Positions 62,501 through 64,000 of a stretch of DNA of 64,000 nt are shown one piece after another. Every line of letters starts with the position of its first letter. Positions within the stretch are counted from its first letter, which is position 1. Position numbers and translations under genes: made by a program. Below the pieces are notes generated by a model. It did not search any database and was not told where the DNA came from. It saw only the letters and a program-made list of their open reading frames with translations. Source of the stretch: Himantopus leucocephalus (taxonomy: Eukaryota > Chordata > Aves > Charadriiformes > Recurvirostridae); contig RSEF01000001.1 in the NCBI GenBank assembly GCA_003993805.1, positions 211,014,863 through 211,078,862 on the forward strand, given 5' to 3'.

Positions 62501-62704
62501 GATCAACACTCTGTGGTAGGCCAGGGAGCTGGCCCCACTCCAAGCTCCAGTTCTTGCTCAAATCCAAACACTGGAAGTGGTTACATGAACTCATCCCAGC
62601 AATCAATGTTGAATCAGCAACTGATGGAAAAGAAACAGGCTCTGCAACGGCAAATGATGGAGCAAAAACAACTCCTTCTACAGCAGCAGATGTTGGCAGA
62701 AGCT
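62501..62704 (+). CDS. MAML2: MAML2 exon 3, internal exon
   Basis: The exon encodes 68 residues, starting DQHSVVGQGAGPTPSSSS and ending QQQMLAEA. The acceptor is TCTGTTTCAG at 62500 and the donor GCT|GTAAGT at 62704/62705, both phase 0, so it is continuous with exon 2. Residues 1-30 are a Ser/Pro/Gly/Asn-rich linker containing CSNPNTGSGYMNS, which is near-identical to vertebrate MAML2. Residues 31-66 are a glutamine- and methionine-rich, probably helical or coiled segment (LNQQLMEKKQALQRQMMEQK). In the full protein this lies between the p300-binding and C-terminal activation regions. The next exon should resume with EKIAPQDQ-like sequence, which is outside the window. Read-through past the donor stops after 17 codons at 62758. 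Confidence 0.95.
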
Positions 62705-64000
62705 GTAAGTTTTCTAATTCCTTATATTACATGGAAAAGATTGTCACAGAAACAATAGAAAAGAAAGCTAAGACAGGGGGAAGAAAGCCCCCAAACCTTC
62801 GAGGTCATTTTGGCAATGCCGAGACCTTCTAGAGTGTGCCTCGTATTTTTCAGCACTTTGCTAAGCCCTTTTGAAACCTTCTTCAGTTTATATGAAACAA
62901 CTCAAGTATCTGAGCTACTGTGGTTTCGTTATGAGAACAGTCTCAGCATATGCTTAATTTGAGGCATATGATTCTTGTCAGTGGTTTTCTTGGCGAGATA
63001 AGCTAAGGTGCACTGCTAGGTTACTTCGACCACAGAGGAAAGTTGACTTCCAGGCTCTGCAGCCTAGGCAGCACGGTATGAAGTGCCTGTGTGTAAACAA
63101 GGATGAGGTACATCGATTTTAGTGTTCAATACGAGTTTGTGTGCTTGGCTGGGATCATACATGAGTCCTCCTTTCTCTTTTTTTCTTTTTGCATTTCCAG
63201 ATATTTGTAGCCAGTTCTTTTCTCTCCCCTGGTGTGTAAGAGACCAGTTCAGAGTTCCTGGTCATTTTATGAGGCATGGGGGATATTTATGGTCTTGTTG
63301 GCAGTGATAAGTGCTAGAACCCACTAGTTTAGTTCCACTAAACTGGTATTGCCATTGCTATTGCATGAACTGAGTCAGCTGAAGGTGCTTGGTGGCCCAT
63401 GACCCACGGCCAGTGCAACGAGGGGGAGTCCCAGCTGCCCAGAGCAGTAACACATGCCCTCTGCATCCTCGTATTCACCGTTCCTTGGTAGTCCTGCTTG
63501 CCAGAGTACAGAGAAGAGAGAAGTCCTAGAAGAGGGACTGAGCTTGGCATGTCCTTGAGGCAGGCAAAAAGCAACAAGGGTGCCCTGCTGGGGAAGGATG
63601 GAGGTGACACCACCACCATCACCTGCGTTGCTTCCCCAGGCTGCAATGACAGCAGACCCCAAGCCCGTGGCTTATTTACCTCAACCTGCATCTCTCAGCC
63701 TACACGGCAGAGCCATTCCTGCTGGCCTGACATTCTGAATGCAAAGCTTTCTGTTCTCTATAAAGATGTAGACCCAGAAATACTGACACATTTAGTGAAT
63801 GCTATTCAGTAATTAAAGACCGACACAGAAGTGGAAAAACATTCATGGTTTTGTGAGGATGTTTTCAAAACAAAAATGATTCAGTTTTTTATAGAGAATA
63901 TCTTTTTTTTTTGCAAGTTTATTTCCATTCCAAAAATACAATTAGAAAGCTTAAGTTTGAAATTAAGGATTTCATTTGTCCTATAAGGGAAATATTTGCT
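62705..64000 (+). other. MAML2: MAML2 intron 3, 5' part
   Basis: The intron starts GTAAGT. No exon 4 acceptor followed by MAML2-like sequence appears before the window ends. The contents are plain AT-leaning intron with a T run at 63903-63912, and no gene or repeat is recognised. Confidence 0.85.

Noticed and set aside
1..64000. CRISPR arrays, operons, ribosome-binding sites, insertion sequences, phage attachment sites
   Set aside because: The window is vertebrate nuclear intron and exon sequence; none of these prokaryotic features is present.

Overview
This window looks like bird nuclear DNA and is mostly one large gene on the + strand. Two exons are clearly recognisable as Mastermind-like 2 (MAML2), a transcriptional co-activator of the Notch pathway. 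They are a 1,458-base exon (8370-9827, 486 codons) and a 204-base exon (62501-62704, 68 codons). Both are bounded by good splice sites and both are in phase 0. By comparison with the known family they are exons 2 and 3. The start codon and the Notch-binding N-terminus (exon 1) lie upstream of the window, and the C-terminal activation region lies downstream.

The rest is non-coding: the end of intron 1 (1-8369), all of intron 2 (9828-62500, about 52.7 kb) and the start of intron 3 (62705-64000). I found no second protein gene, tRNA, rRNA or nested retrogene. The many short open frames in the introns have no recognisable domains. Bird origin is inferred from CR1 LINE fragments carrying the avian CR1 3' end (around 19116-19345 and 49330-49465, both antisense to the gene), the absence of Alu/L1/B-type repeats and the low interspersed repeat load. 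A much older, degenerate CR1 copy lies at 44754-45225.

The most distinctive mobile element is a complete endogenous-retrovirus LTR on the minus strand (36722-37487). It has TGTTG...CAACA ends, CCAAT and TATA boxes and a polyadenylation signal. It is followed by a tRNA primer-binding site and a short leader, but by no recognisable gag or pol and no second LTR.

Several features concern assembly quality. There are two 100-N gaps (43737-43836, which cuts a CR1 copy, and 58899-58998, inside a G/A pentanucleotide repeat). There are also seven isolated single Ns. Three sit in homopolymers, and three sit exactly between direct repeats, including a 0.17-0.19 kb near-identical duplication at 29961-30320. 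These look like contig ends joined without merging their overlap.

I do not see a previously undescribed biological system. The observations most worth following are the open frame running 122 codons past the exon 2 splice donor, two CpG-dense intronic patches (26080-27440 and 59240-60010), AT-rich possible conserved elements, and the truncated antisense provirus.
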